Shown here piece after piece: positions 18,498-26,813 of a DNA stretch of 64,000 nucleotides. The notes under the pieces were generated by a model that saw only the letters and a list, made by a program, of their open reading frames with translations, did not search any database and was not told the origin of the DNA. The stretch is taken from assembly GCF_001013905.1 (NCBI RefSeq), contig NZ_LN831790.1:4354001-4418000 (forward strand), written 5' to 3'. A program made the translations under genes and the position numbers. This stretch comes from Streptomyces leeuwenhoekii (GTDB taxonomy: Bacteria > Actinomycetota > Actinomycetes > Streptomycetales > Streptomycetaceae). Every line of letters begins with the position of its first letter. The first letter of the stretch is position 1.

Positions 18498-18588
18498 GGA
18501 GGCGTCGCCTAGTCCGGTCTATGGCGCCGCACTGCTAATGCGGTTTGGGCCTTAAAGCCCATCGAGGGTTCAAATCCCTCCGCCTCCG
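18498..18588 (+). tRNA. tRNA-Ser(GCT)
   Basis: 91 bases. Acceptor GGAGGCG / CGCCTCC, anticodon loop CTGCTAA with GCT at 18534-18536, long variable arm, T arm GAGGGTTCAAATCCCTC. Reads AGC and AGU. Confidence 0.97.
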
Positions 18589-18597
18589 CACATGATC

Positions 18598-18632
18598 ACC
18601 GAAGCCCCGGCTCACTCGGCCGGGGCTTCGGT
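18598..18632 (+). terminator. Terminator of tRNA-Ser(GCT)
   Basis: Perfect 13-bp stem ACCGAAGCCCCGG / CCGGGGCTTCGGT with a 9-base loop, nine bases after the tRNA. Confidence 0.88.
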
Positions 18633-18861
18633 GCGTGTACGCCCCCTTGCGCGGATCGCCTCCCACCCCCGACATCCGGGCGAACTGTTGCCCGGCTCAC
18701 ATGGGCGAGGTGCGGGCGCACGGGGTGTCCAGGGGTGTGTTTCCGCAGGTCAGAGGCGGTGCGGCCAATGGATTTCACATGACGGCGGCAGTCATGTAAT
18801 GTTCTTCCTGTCGCCGCGAGCGGGCCGAAAGGAACGGGAGCGGCGGAGAAAAAAAGAACAA

Positions 18862-18934
18862 GCACTCGTAGCTTAACGGATAGAGCATCTGACTACGGAT
18901 CAGAAGGTTGCAGGTTCGAATCCTGCCGAGTGCA
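18862..18934 (+). tRNA. tRNA-Arg(ACG)
   Basis: 73 bases. Acceptor GCACTCG / CGAGTGC, anticodon loop CTACGGA with ACG at 18895-18897, T arm GCAGGTTCGAATCCTGC. The A34 is expected to be deaminated to inosine by TadA, whose gene is at 41530 in this window, allowing CGU, CGC and CGA to be read. Confidence 0.97.
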
Positions 18935-18943
18935 CAACAGTTC

Positions 18944-18972
18944 AGAGGCCCCGGAGCGATCCGGGGCCTCTG
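18944..18972 (+). terminator. Terminator of tRNA-Arg(ACG)
   Basis: Stem AGAGGCCCCGG / CCGGGGCCTCT with a short loop, ten bases after the tRNA. Confidence 0.85.
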
Positions 18973-19045
18973 GCGTTTCAGGCTCGTACAGCAGCGAAGT
19001 ACGGCAATCGCCTCACCCGATCTCGCCCATGGCGTCGGACCGACC

Positions 19046-19447
19046 TCAGGCGGGCAGTTTCGTGTCGATGACGAAGCTGATCTCGACGAGCTGGCCGGGC
19101 AGGGTCAGTTCGGTGACGCCCAGGACCGTGCTGGCCGGCCGGTGGTCGCCGAAGTAGCCCAGGTTGCCCTCCGCCGTCGCAGCGGCGTTCTGCCGCAGGT
19201 TCACCAGGTACAGGGTCTGCGAGACGATCTGGTTCCGGGTGGCGCCGTAGTGGTCCAGGATCCTGTCCATGTTGGCGTAGGTCCGCGTGAGCTGGGCGGC
19301 GAAGTCGCCCGCGTGGACGAACTCGCCCGCCTCGTCGAACGAGAGCTGTCCGGAGACGTGGACCAGATCGCCGGACTTGATCGCCTGTGCGTAGCCGAAG
19401 TCCTTCTCGGCCGGCACGCCGTAGTGGAAGACATCGATGGTGGTCAC
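19046..19447 (-). CDS. RidA/YjgF/UK114-family protein
   Basis: 133 residues from the GTG at 19447, which has GGAAGGG nine bases upstream. A GTG at 19456 is also in frame but abuts that ribosome site. Family blocks are present: AIKSGDLVHVSGQLSFDEAG, QLTRTYANMDRILDHYGAT and the C-terminal LPGQLVEISFVID. Canonical RidA deaminates reactive enamine/imine intermediates and has a conserved Arg in a CR-containing motif. Here the equivalent region reads ASTVLGVTEL without that Arg, so it may belong to another Rid subfamily. It is divergent from the HxlR regulator at 19550, its likely controller. Confidence 0.88.
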   Translation of the reverse strand: MTTIDVFHYGVPAEKDFGYAQAIKSGDLVHVSGQLSFDEAGEFVHAGDFAAQLTRTYANMDRILDHYGATRNQIVSQTLYLVNLRQNAAATAEGNLGYFGDHRPASTVLGVTELTLPGQLVEISFVIDTKLPA

Positions 19448-19478
19448 GGTGTTCACCCTTCCGTTCCCGCTCTCTTGT

Positions 19479-19546
19479 GGTTACTCGGGAACTGTAGGAG
19501 AGTGACGCGTGACCTGGAAGAACGCACTTTTTGGTGACTGAGGAAC
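19479..19546 (+). promoter_or_regulatory. Direct repeats in the ridA-hxlR divergent promoter
   Basis: GGTTACTCGGGAAC (19479-19492) and GGTGACTGAGGAAC (19533-19546) match at 11 of 14 bases and are 54 bases, about five helical turns, apart. They flank the intergenic region between the two start codons. HxlR proteins bind as dimers in such divergent promoters. Assignment as their operator is inference. Confidence 0.4.
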
Positions 19547-19549
19547 CTG

Positions 19550-19933
19550 ATGGTGACCAAGCGACTGCTCAAGGGCCTGCCCGAGGACGCCGACCTGCGG
19601 CGCGCGGACTCCCTGGCGCGGGAGATCTTCTCGGACGTCGCCAACAAGTGGGCGCTCCTCATCATCGAGGCGCTCGGCGAGCGCACCCTGCGCTTCAGCG
19701 AGCTGCGGGGCGAGGTCGAGGGCATCAGCCACAAGATGCTCACCCAGAACCTGCGCATGCTGGAGCGCAACGGCCTGGTCGACCGGAAGGTGCACCCCAC
19801 CGTGCCGCCGCGGGTCGAGTACACCCTCACCGAGCCGGGCCGTGCCCTGCGCACCGCGGTCGACGCCCTGTGCGGCTGGACCCACCAGCACCTCGCTCAC
19901 ATCGAGAGGGCACGCGGACGTTTCGACGCCTGA
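19550..19933 (+). CDS. HxlR-family winged-helix transcriptional regulator
   Basis: 127 residues. The HxlR pattern is clear: REIFSDVANKWALLIIEALG, RFSELRGEVEGISHKMLTQN with the recognition helix, LRMLERNGLVDRKVHPTVPP and VEYTLTEPGRAL. Regulators of this family often respond to reactive electrophiles or redox state, sometimes through a Cys. The single Cys here (ALCGW) is near the C-terminus. ATG 19550 follows GAGGAAC. Its divergent pairing with the RidA gene suggests it controls that gene and itself. Confidence 0.9.
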   Translation: MVTKRLLKGLPEDADLRRADSLAREIFSDVANKWALLIIEALGERTLRFSELRGEVEGISHKMLTQNLRMLERNGLVDRKVHPTVPPRVEYTLTEPGRALRTAVDALCGWTHQHLAHIERARGRFDA

Positions 19934-20042
19934 GAGGCACGCATCCGTACTCGATTGGGCGCGCCCGGGCTCCGGGGGACAGTCGCGTCGGCAGGGCCGC
20001 GGCTTTGACCTTCGAGTCGGTTGAAGGCCGACACTCGCGGGC

Positions 20043-21170
20043 ATGGACGACGACAGCGATGCGCTGATGAACATCGGTACCTTCGCGCGCCGTGTGGGGC
20101 TGGCGCCGAGTGCTCTGCGGTTCTACGACGACTGCGGGGTGCTCCCCCCGGTGCGGGTGGACGGGGTCACCGGGTACCGCTACTACGCGCCCGGCCAGGA
20201 AGCGCGGGCGGTGCTGGTGCGGCGGATGCGTGAGGCCGGGATGCCGCTGACCGATGTCTGCCAGGTGCTCGACGGGAGCGGTGAGCGGGCCCGCGCGGTC
20301 CTGGAGGCGCACGTCCGGCGGGTGCGGGAGACGGCCGAGGCGGCCCGCTCGGCGGTCGAGGAGATCCTGCGCGACCTGCTCGACCTGGAAGGGGCGGGCG
20401 GGCCGGTGGGCGGTGGGCGCGGAGCCCGGGCCCGGATCGGCGGCGCGGAACTGGCCGGGGCGGTGCGCCAGGTCGCGCCGGCGGCCGCGGACCCCGCGGT
20501 GTGCGAGGAGTTCCCCGTACTGGGCTGTGTGCTGGTCGAGCTCGACGGGCAGGAGGTGCGCCTGGTCGCCACGGACCGCTACCGCCTGGCCGTCCGCGCG
20601 CTGCGGCCCTCGTCCTCGGCGGGCGAGCCGCGCCGGATCCTGGTCCGTGTCCCTGATCTGCGGGAGGCCGCGGCCTGGGCGCTGCGGCGGGCGGAGGCCG
20701 TCGTGGAGATCGGCCCGGGAGGGGCCCGGCTCCGTGACGGGGACGCGCCGGACGAGTCGTGGGAGCTGCCGGCGGTCCCCGGGACCTTCCCCGACTACCG
20801 GCAGGTCCTCGACGCCCTGCCGGCCGTCCGGCACCGGATCGTCACGGACCGCGCGGCGCTCGGCGCGGCCCTCGCCGAGGTTGAGGCCGAGGCCGGCGGA
20901 CCGGTCACCGTGCGCGCCGGGCGGGACCGGCTCGCCCTGGTGCCGCGGGGTTCGGGGGCCCGGGAGCTCGCGGCGGTGTGCACGGGCGCGCCCGTGCCGC
21001 GGGTCGCCTTCGATCCGGGGGTCCTCCTCCCGGCGGTGGAGGCCGGTGTGGGGCCCGACGTGCTGCTGGAGTTCGCGTCGCCTGACCTGCCCGTCCTCGT
21101 GCGCTCCGCCGACCAGGGCAGCTTCAGCACCCTCGTGATGCCGGTCCGCGCCGACCCGGCGGACGGGTGA
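20043..21170 (+). CDS. MerR-family regulator fused to a DNA sliding-clamp-like domain
   Basis: 375 residues. Residues 9-80 are a MerR winged helix (NIGTFARRVGLAPSALRFYD, then GYRYYAPGQEARAVLVRRMR) with the dimer helix to about 115. From about 130 on, the sequence resembles a DNA polymerase III beta clamp: VLGCVLVELDGQEVRLVATD, YRLAVR, SWELPAVPGTFPDYRQVL, and a C-terminus ending SFSTLVMPVR like the clamp end YLVMPVR. Clamps have three repeats; there is room here for about two. The role is unknown; a clamp-derived domain could serve as a ligand or protein-binding sensor. A start at 20067 is also possible. Confidence 0.8.
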   Translation: MDDDSDALMNIGTFARRVGLAPSALRFYDDCGVLPPVRVDGVTGYRYYAPGQEARAVLVRRMREAGMPLTDVCQVLDGSGERARAVLEAHVRRVRETAEAARSAVEEILRDLLDLEGAGGPVGGGRGARARIGGAELAGAVRQVAPAAADPAVCEEFPVLGCVLVELDGQEVRLVATDRYRLAVRALRPSSSAGEPRRILVRVPDLREAAAWALRRAEAVVEIGPGGARLRDGDAPDESWELPAVPGTFPDYRQVLDALPAVRHRIVTDRAALGAALAEVEAEAGGPVTVRAGRDRLALVPRGSGARELAAVCTGAPVPRVAFDPGVLLPAVEAGVGPDVLLEFASPDLPVLVRSADQGSFSTLVMPVRADPADG

Positions 21171-21407
21171 CGCCGGTGCCCGGGGGCTCCGCGGGCGGGT
21201 GAGTGCGCCGCCGCGGGCCGGTCCCCGCCCGGCCCGCGACGCGTCGCCGCCGGTCGGGAGGCGGTCGGGCCACGGACGGGGGGCGGACGTCCGTGTCGGT
21301 CGCAAGTGGCCTACCGTGTAAGGCAGTTGGGGGGCGCCGGGCGGTGCCGGGCGGCCTGTCATGCCGGGCCGGGAGCGGCCATGCCGCCCTGGGTGAGGGG
21401 GAGGCAC

Positions 21408-21896
21408 GTGAGCGTACATCCGTACGACGACGGGCACACGGTGGCGGGGTGGACCGGCTGCGGGATCGCCAGTGCCGGTGCCGCGGTGACGGGGCTGGGA
21501 GTGTGCCGGGCGTCGGCCGTGTGGGTCGCGGCCGGGCTCGGGATCGCCGTGGTGGCCCTCCTCGTCACCTGGATCCTGCACCTCGCGGGCTGGGGCAAGG
21601 GCCCGGGGCGGCGGCCGAAGGAGGAGTGGTCCTGGCGGGTACGGGACCTGGGCGCGCGGGACGGGCATGCCGGGTGCCTCGGATGCCGCCTGGCGGGACG
21701 CGGCGGCCGGCGGGCGGGACGCGGCGGCCGGCGGGCGACGGCCGAGGCGGGGGACGGCGCGCGTACGGCCAGAGTGGTGCGTCCGGCCGGGGCGGTGGAC
21801 GGGGACGGTGTGCACCCGGCCGGGGAGGTTCCGGAGCGGGGCGGGAGCGCCGTGCCCGCGGGGCGGGCGAAGTCCGCCGCCGACTCCGGGAGCTGA
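21408..21896 (+). CDS. Small HGxxPAAW-like membrane protein with basic, low-complexity tail
   Basis: 162 residues, GTG at 21408 after GGGGGAGG. The N-terminus SVHPYDDGHTVAGWTG resembles the HGxxPAAW family of small actinobacterial two-helix membrane proteins. Two hydrophobic segments follow (about 18-36 and 41-60). Residues 65-162 are Arg/Gly/Ala-rich without recognisable domain and may be a cytoplasmic tail. Function is unknown. It lies between the MerR-clamp and DUF2797 genes on the same strand. Confidence 0.65.
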   Translation: MSVHPYDDGHTVAGWTGCGIASAGAAVTGLGVCRASAVWVAAGLGIAVVALLVTWILHLAGWGKGPGRRPKEEWSWRVRDLGARDGHAGCLGCRLAGRGGRRAGRGGRRATAEAGDGARTARVVRPAGAVDGDGVHPAGEVPERGGSAVPAGRAKSAADSGS

Positions 21897-21968
21897 CGCG
21901 CGGGGGCCGGTGACGCCGGGTCCGCGGTGGGCGGCCGTTGTCAGTGGTGGCGCCTACTGTCGAAGGCG

Positions 21969-22841
21969 ATGGCACAGGCATGGAGGTGCTCGGGGCTGCG
22001 GTGGTCGTCGCGCGGCCCTGAGCTGGCATGGGTCGGTGGGCGTCGCAGCGCGCTGACCTGGGGCAAGCGGGTGGCCTTCGGGGTCGCGGAAGGGGGCGTG
22101 CGGACGTGTGTGGGAGCGCGGGGGCACGCGTGTCCGCTGCGGGCGGCCGTGGCGGGGCGGAGCACGGGAGCGCGGTGCGATCAGTGCGCGCGGCTGGACC
22201 GGGCGCACTCGGTGGCCGCCGACACGCTCGCGGACGATCCGCGGCCGTATCACGTATATCTGGCGTGGTTCGGGCCCGGTAGGGCGAAGGTCGGGATCAC
22301 CGCCCTGGAGCGGGGGTCCGCCCGGCTGCTGGAGCAGGGCGCGATCTGCTTCGGCTGGCTGGGCCGGGGACCCCTGATGGCGGCGCGGCGCGCCGAGGAA
22401 CTGCTGCGGGCCGCGCTCGGGGTGCCGGACCGCATCCCGTACGCGGAGAAGCGGGCGGTGCGGTCCGCGCTGCCGGACACGGCGGCGGAGCGCGCGGCCG
22501 AGCTGGCGGAGCTGCACGCGCGGGCGGTGGCGCTCGGCGGCTGGCCGGAGGCGCTCACGCCGGAGCCGTTCCGTCCCGTCGACCATGTCGGCGTCTTCGG
22601 GCTGGCGGGCGTGCCGGACGCGATCGGCGAGGTGACCGAGCTGGTGCCGGGCGGCACGGTCAGCGGGGAGCTGGTGGCGGCGGCCGGGCCCGATCTGCAC
22701 CTGGCGACACGGCGCGGGGTCGTCGTCCTCGACACCCGGCTGCTCGCCGGATGGCATCTGGTGCCCGCCGAGGGGGAGGGGACCGCGGTCCCGGTGCGGG
22801 CGTACCGGGCGGCACCGGGGACGCAGGACGGGCTGTTCTGA
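21969..22841 (+). CDS. DUF2797 protein
   Basis: 290 residues. The DUF2797 pattern is visible: CPLRAAVAGRSTGARCDQCA with spaced Cys that probably bind a metal, then HVYLAWFGPGRAKVGITALE, LLEQGAICFGWL and an acidic/Ala-rich helical region. The KVGIT block recalls the GIY-YIG-like beta strands seen in this family. No biochemical role is established. ATG 21969 follows GAAGG. The C-terminal third (from about 195) looks like a small beta barrel. No signal peptide or membrane segment. Confidence 0.8.
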   Translation: MAQAWRCSGLRWSSRGPELAWVGGRRSALTWGKRVAFGVAEGGVRTCVGARGHACPLRAAVAGRSTGARCDQCARLDRAHSVAADTLADDPRPYHVYLAWFGPGRAKVGITALERGSARLLEQGAICFGWLGRGPLMAARRAEELLRAALGVPDRIPYAEKRAVRSALPDTAAERAAELAELHARAVALGGWPEALTPEPFRPVDHVGVFGLAGVPDAIGEVTELVPGGTVSGELVAAAGPDLHLATRRGVVVLDTRLLAGWHLVPAEGEGTAVPVRAYRAAPGTQDGLF

Positions 22842-23003
22842 CGCGCCGGGAGGAGTCTTCGGGGAGGGGCTCCTTTCGTACCGCCGTTGACGGGTTCGGT
22901 GTCACCGTCGCCTGTTTCCCGGGACCTCGCCCGGCCTCGGCGGGTGGCGCGGCGGCACCGCGCACGCACCGGGGGCCGAGGTCCACGGGAGGGGGCGCGT
23001 CCC

Positions 23004-23114
23004 GGAGCGGGTCCGGTGGCCCGCTGTCCCGGCGGCCCCCGGAGCGGGTCCGGTGGCCCGCTGTCCCGGCGGCCCCCGGAGCGGGTCCGGCGGCCCGCCG
23101 TCCCGGCGGCCCCC
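23004..23114 (+). repeat. 37-bp tandem repeat, three copies
   Basis: Copies at 23004-23040, 23041-23077 and 23078-23114. The first two are identical and the third differs at a few positions. The unit starts GGAGCGGGTCCGGTGGCCCG. It fills the gap upstream of the two-component operon; the rest of 22842-23003 holds no gene I can support. Confidence 0.9.
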
Positions 23115-23132
23115 TGAGCGGAGCCTGTGCTT

Positions 23133-23172
23133 TCTCAGATAAATCACAGGTTGCCGAAAGGGCCCTCTCAGA
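23133..23172 (+). promoter_or_regulatory. TCTCAGA direct repeats before the two-component operon
   Basis: TCTCAGA at 23133-23139 and 23166-23172, 33 bases apart, i.e. about three helical turns, in the last 60 bases before the response-regulator start. OmpR-type regulators bind direct repeats on one DNA face, so an autoregulatory site is plausible. The segment 23130-23160 is the only AT-richer DNA in the gap and probably holds the promoter. Confidence 0.45.
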
Positions 23173-23194
23173 GCGCCCCGCCACCGTGTAGGAC

Positions 23195-23935
23195 ATGACC
23201 ACGACCTCGCCCCAGGGGCGCACCGAACTGCTGAGGCCGGACGGGAGCCCCGTCCGGGTGCTGGTGGTGGACGACGAGCTGTCGATCACCGAGCTGCTGT
23301 CCATGGCCCTGCGTTACGAGGGCTGGCAGATCCGCACGGCCGGGGACGGGCACGGCGCGATCCGGACGGCGCGGGAGTTCCGGCCCGACGCGGTCGTGCT
23401 GGACATGATGCTGCCCGACATGGACGGGCTCGCCGTCCTCGGGCGGCTGCGCCGAGAGCTGCCGGACGTGCCGGTGCTCTTCCTGACCGCCAAGGACGCC
23501 GTCGAGGACCGGATCGCCGGGCTGACGGCCGGCGGGGACGACTACGTCACCAAGCCGTTCAGCCTGGAGGAGGTCGTCGCCCGGCTGCGCGGGCTCATCC
23601 GCCGCTCCGGTGCCGCCGACCGCCGTGCCGACTCGGTGCTGGTGGTCGGCGACCTCACCCTCGACGAGGACAGCCACGAGGTCACCCGGGGCGGGGACAG
23701 CATCCACCTCACCGCCACCGAGTTCGAGCTGCTGCGCTTCCTGATGCGCAATCCGCGCCGGGTGCTCAGCAAGGCGCAGATCCTGGACCGGGTCTGGTCC
23801 TACGACTTCGGCGGACAGGCCAACGTGGTCGAGCTGTACATCTCCTACCTGCGGCGGAAGATCGACGCCGGGCGGGAGCCGATGATCCACACCCGGCGCG
23901 GCGCCGGTTACCTGATCAAGCCCGCGGTCTCGTGA
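23195..23935 (+). CDS. OmpR/PhoB-type response regulator
   Basis: 246 residues. Receiver domain 20-135 with acidic pair Asp26-Asp27, phospho-acceptor Asp70 (VVLDMMLPD), Thr98 (FLTAKD) and Lys120 (YVTKPF). The C-terminal winged helix has HLTATEFELLRFLMRNPRRV and NVVELYISYLRRKID. Its stop overlaps the kinase start by four bases (GTGA), so the pair is co-translated. It heads a four-gene unit with two membrane glycosyltransferases, which suggests control of envelope glycan or glycoprotein modification. Confidence 0.96.
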   Translation: MTTTSPQGRTELLRPDGSPVRVLVVDDELSITELLSMALRYEGWQIRTAGDGHGAIRTAREFRPDAVVLDMMLPDMDGLAVLGRLRRELPDVPVLFLTAKDAVEDRIAGLTAGGDDYVTKPFSLEEVVARLRGLIRRSGAADRRADSVLVVGDLTLDEDSHEVTRGGDSIHLTATEFELLRFLMRNPRRVLSKAQILDRVWSYDFGGQANVVELYISYLRRKIDAGREPMIHTRRGAGYLIKPAVS

Positions 23936-25506
23936 CGGACCGGCGGCGGCCCGGGCCGCGACGGCGCGCGGGGACGCCGCGCACCCTGCGGACCCGGCTG
24001 GTCGTCGCGGCGGTGGTGCTGATCGCCGTGGTCTGCGCGGTGATCGGCACCGTGACCACGCTGGCGCTGCGGTCCCATCTCTACGACCAACTGGGCGGGC
24101 AGCTCGAGGAGGTCGCCGGGCGGGCCTCCGGGAACTTCGGCCCGCCCGGCGGCATGGAGGGCGGTGCCACGCCGCCCGGCCAGCAGGGCAAGCGGATCGT
24201 CCTGACCGAGTTCGTCACCAAGGGCCCGCAGCCCGGCGGCACCGTCGCGGCCCGGATCGAGGACGGCACCGTCACCGAGGCCACGGTCGGAAAGCAGTCG
24301 ACGGACTACCAGTTCGGCGCCGAGGCGCTGACCGAGGCGCAGACCGAGGCGCTGGCGGCCGTCGCCCGGGACGGGCGGCCGCACACCGTGGACCTGCCGG
24401 GGCTGGGCGGCTACCTCGCCCGGTACGCGCAGGGTGTCAACGGCGCGTTCTACGTGGCCGTCCCGACCACCCAGGTCGACAGCACCCTGAACACCCTCGT
24501 CCTCATCGAGGTCAGCGTCACCGTCGCCGGTCTGGTCGCCGCGTCCCTCGCCGGGACCGTCATCGTCGGACTCGCCACCCGCCCGCTGCGCCGCGTCGCC
24601 GACACCGCCACCCGCGTCGCCGAACTCCCCCTCCACGCGGGCGAGGTGAACCTCGACGAGCGGGTCCCCGAGTCCGAGTGCGACCCGCACACCGAGGTCG
24701 GCCGGGTCGGTGCCGCGCTCAACCGGATGCTGGACCATGTGCACGGCGCGCTGCACGCCCGCCAGCAGAGCGAGATGCGGGTACGGCAGTTCGTCGCGGA
24801 CGCCAGCCACGAACTGCGCACCCCGCTGGCCTCCATCCGCGGCTACGCCGAGCTGACCCGGCGCGGCCGGGAACAGGTCGGCCCCGACACCCGGCACGCC
24901 CTCGGCCGGATCGAGTCCGAGGCCGGGCGGATGACCCTCCTCGTCGAGGACCTGCTGCTCCTCGCCCGCCTGGACGCCGGGCGGCCGCTGCGGTTCGAGC
25001 AGACCGACCTCGTACCGCTCGTGGTGGACACGGTCAGCGACGCCCGCGCGGCCGGGCCGGACCACACCTGGCGGCTGGACCTGCCCGACGAGCCGGCGCT
25101 CGCTCGCGCCGACCCGGCCCGGCTCCAGCAGGTTCTGGTCAATCTGCTCGCCAACGCCCGCACCCACACCCCGCCGGGGACGACCGTCACCGCCCGCGTG
25201 CGGCACCACGGCGGGTGGCTGTGCGCGGACGTCGAGGACGACGGCCCGGGCATCCCGCCCGGCCTGCTCCCGCACGTCTTCGAGCGGTTCGCGCGCGGCG
25301 ACTCGGCGCGCAGCCGCGCCACCGGCTCGACCGGTCTGGGCCTGGCCATCGTGCAGGCGGTGACGGCCGCGCACGGCGGCGCCGTGACCGTGGACAGCGT
25401 GCCCGGGCGGACGGTGTTCACCGTGTACCTGCCGGCCCCGGGACCGCGGCCCGTCGGCTCACAGGCGCACCACAGCCTCACCACACGGGTGGGACAGGGC
25501 GGGTGA
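23932..25506 (+). CDS. Sensor histidine kinase of the two-component pair
   Basis: 524 residues. Two membrane helices (about 24-46 and 188-212) bracket an extracytoplasmic sensor of about 140 residues with a Gly/Pro-rich loop. HAMP follows, then the dimer domain with acceptor His in FVADASHELRTPLASIRGYA and the ATPase domain with N box (NLLANARTHTPPG), G1 DDGPGIPP, F box and G2 GSTGLGLAI. The signal it senses is unknown. It starts four bases inside the regulator gene and ends 14 bases before the next gene. Confidence 0.96.
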   Translation: MTDRRRPGPRRRAGTPRTLRTRLVVAAVVLIAVVCAVIGTVTTLALRSHLYDQLGGQLEEVAGRASGNFGPPGGMEGGATPPGQQGKRIVLTEFVTKGPQPGGTVAARIEDGTVTEATVGKQSTDYQFGAEALTEAQTEALAAVARDGRPHTVDLPGLGGYLARYAQGVNGAFYVAVPTTQVDSTLNTLVLIEVSVTVAGLVAASLAGTVIVGLATRPLRRVADTATRVAELPLHAGEVNLDERVPESECDPHTEVGRVGAALNRMLDHVHGALHARQQSEMRVRQFVADASHELRTPLASIRGYAELTRRGREQVGPDTRHALGRIESEAGRMTLLVEDLLLLARLDAGRPLRFEQTDLVPLVVDTVSDARAAGPDHTWRLDLPDEPALARADPARLQQVLVNLLANARTHTPPGTTVTARVRHHGGWLCADVEDDGPGIPPGLLPHVFERFARGDSARSRATGSTGLGLAIVQAVTAAHGGAVTVDSVPGRTVFTVYLPAPGPRPVGSQAHHSLTTRVGQGG

Positions 25507-25520
25507 GAAGAGTCGGTCCC

Positions 25521-26813
25521 ATGCGAACCGACTCTTCTCCCGGCACCCTGCCGGCGCGGGAGCACCTCCCGGCCGCCGCAGCCGGTACGCCCGTCCTGGA
25601 CGTAGTCATCCCCGTCTACAACGAGGAGAAGGACCTCGGGCCGTGCGTCCGCAGGCTGCACGAGCACCTCGTGCGCACCTTCCCGTACGGGTTCCGCATC
25701 ACCATCGCCGACAACGCCTCCACGGACACCACGCCGCGGGTGGCGGCGCGATTGGCGGAGCAGATCGCGCAGGTGCGGTCCGTGCGGCTGGAGCAGAAGG
25801 GCCGGGGCCGGGCGCTGCGCGCCGTCTGGTCGGCCTCCGACGCCCCGGTCCTCGCCTACATGGACGTCGACCTGTCCACCGACCTCAACGCCCTGCTGCC
25901 GCTGGTCGCCCCGCTGATCTCCGGCCACTCCGACCTCGCCATCGGCTCCCGGCTCTCCCGCAGCTCCCGGGTGGTGCGCGGCGCCAAGCGGGAGTTCATC
26001 TCCCGCACCTACAACCTCATCCTGCGCGGCTCCCTCCAGGCCCGTTTCTCCGACGCCCAGTGCGGCTTCAAGGCGATACGCCGGGACGTGGCGCAGGTGC
26101 TGCTGCCGCTGGTGGAGGACACCGGCTGGTTCTTCGACACGGAGATGCTGGTGCTCGCCGAGCGGGCCGGGCTCAGGATCCACGAGGTGCCGGTCGACTG
26201 GGTCGACGACCCCGACTCCACCGTGCACATCGTGAAGACGGCCACCGAGGACCTCAAGGGGGTGTGGCGGGTCGGCAAGGCCCTGGCCACCGGCGCGCTG
26301 CCGCTGGACCGGCTCGCCCGGCCCTTCGGCGACGACCCGCGCGACCGGAACATCGGGGACGTACCGCGGGGCCTGGCCCGGCAGCTCGTCGGTTTCTGCG
26401 TCGTCGGCGTCCTGTCCACCCTCTTCTACCTGCTGCTCTACAGCGGCTTCCGCCTCGTCACCGGCTCGCAGGCGGCCAACGCGCTGGCCCTGCTGGTCTC
26501 CGCGGTCGCCAACACCGCCGCCAACCGGCGGCTCACCTTCGGGGTGCGCGGCCGGGGCGGTGCCGTGCGGCACCAGGCGCAGGGGCTGGTGGTCTTCGCC
26601 ATCGGCCTGGTCCTGACCAGCGGTTCGCTCGCCGCGCTGAACGCCGCGTCGGCCGACCCCGCGCACTCCACCGAGCTGGCGGTGCTCATCGCGGCCAACC
26701 TCGCCGCCACCGTGCTGCGCTTCCTGCTCTTCAGGGCGTGGGTGTTCCCGGACGCGCCGCCGGCCCCGTACGAGCCGCACCGCTTCCCCACCGACCCCAG
26801 GGACGCCCGATGA
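25521..26813 (+). CDS. GT2 dolichyl-phosphate-mannose-synthase-like transferase fused to GtrA domain
   Basis: 430 residues. Residues 25-250 are a GT-A family 2 transferase: LDVVIPVYNEEKDLGPCVRR, ITIADNASTDTTP, AYMDVDLSTDL (the metal-binding DxD) and GFKAIRRD. Residues 285-410 carry four hydrophobic segments of the GtrA type (QLVGFCVVGVLSTLFYLLLY). Such proteins make polyprenyl-phosphate sugars and may help move them across the membrane. The next gene, a GT39-like transferase, would be the user of that lipid-linked sugar. Its stop overlaps the next ATG (ATGA). Confidence 0.92.
   Translation: MRTDSSPGTLPAREHLPAAAAGTPVLDVVIPVYNEEKDLGPCVRRLHEHLVRTFPYGFRITIADNASTDTTPRVAARLAEQIAQVRSVRLEQKGRGRALRAVWSASDAPVLAYMDVDLSTDLNALLPLVAPLISGHSDLAIGSRLSRSSRVVRGAKREFISRTYNLILRGSLQARFSDAQCGFKAIRRDVAQVLLPLVEDTGWFFDTEMLVLAERAGLRIHEVPVDWVDDPDSTVHIVKTATEDLKGVWRVGKALATGALPLDRLARPFGDDPRDRNIGDVPRGLARQLVGFCVVGVLSTLFYLLLYSGFRLVTGSQAANALALLVSAVANTAANRRLTFGVRGRGGAVRHQAQGLVVFAIGLVLTSGSLAALNAASADPAHSTELAVLIAANLAATVLRFLLFRAWVFPDAPPAPYEPHRFPTDPRDAR

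Noticed and set aside
13193..18538. Very long open frame on the plus strand, antisense to the PAS/receiver gene
   Set aside because: It is antisense to a protein with clear PAS and receiver domains. It is Arg/Gly-rich with no motif and is open only because of high GC.
23004..23114. CRISPR array
   Set aside because: The 37-bp units are contiguous without spacers, and no cas gene is in the window.
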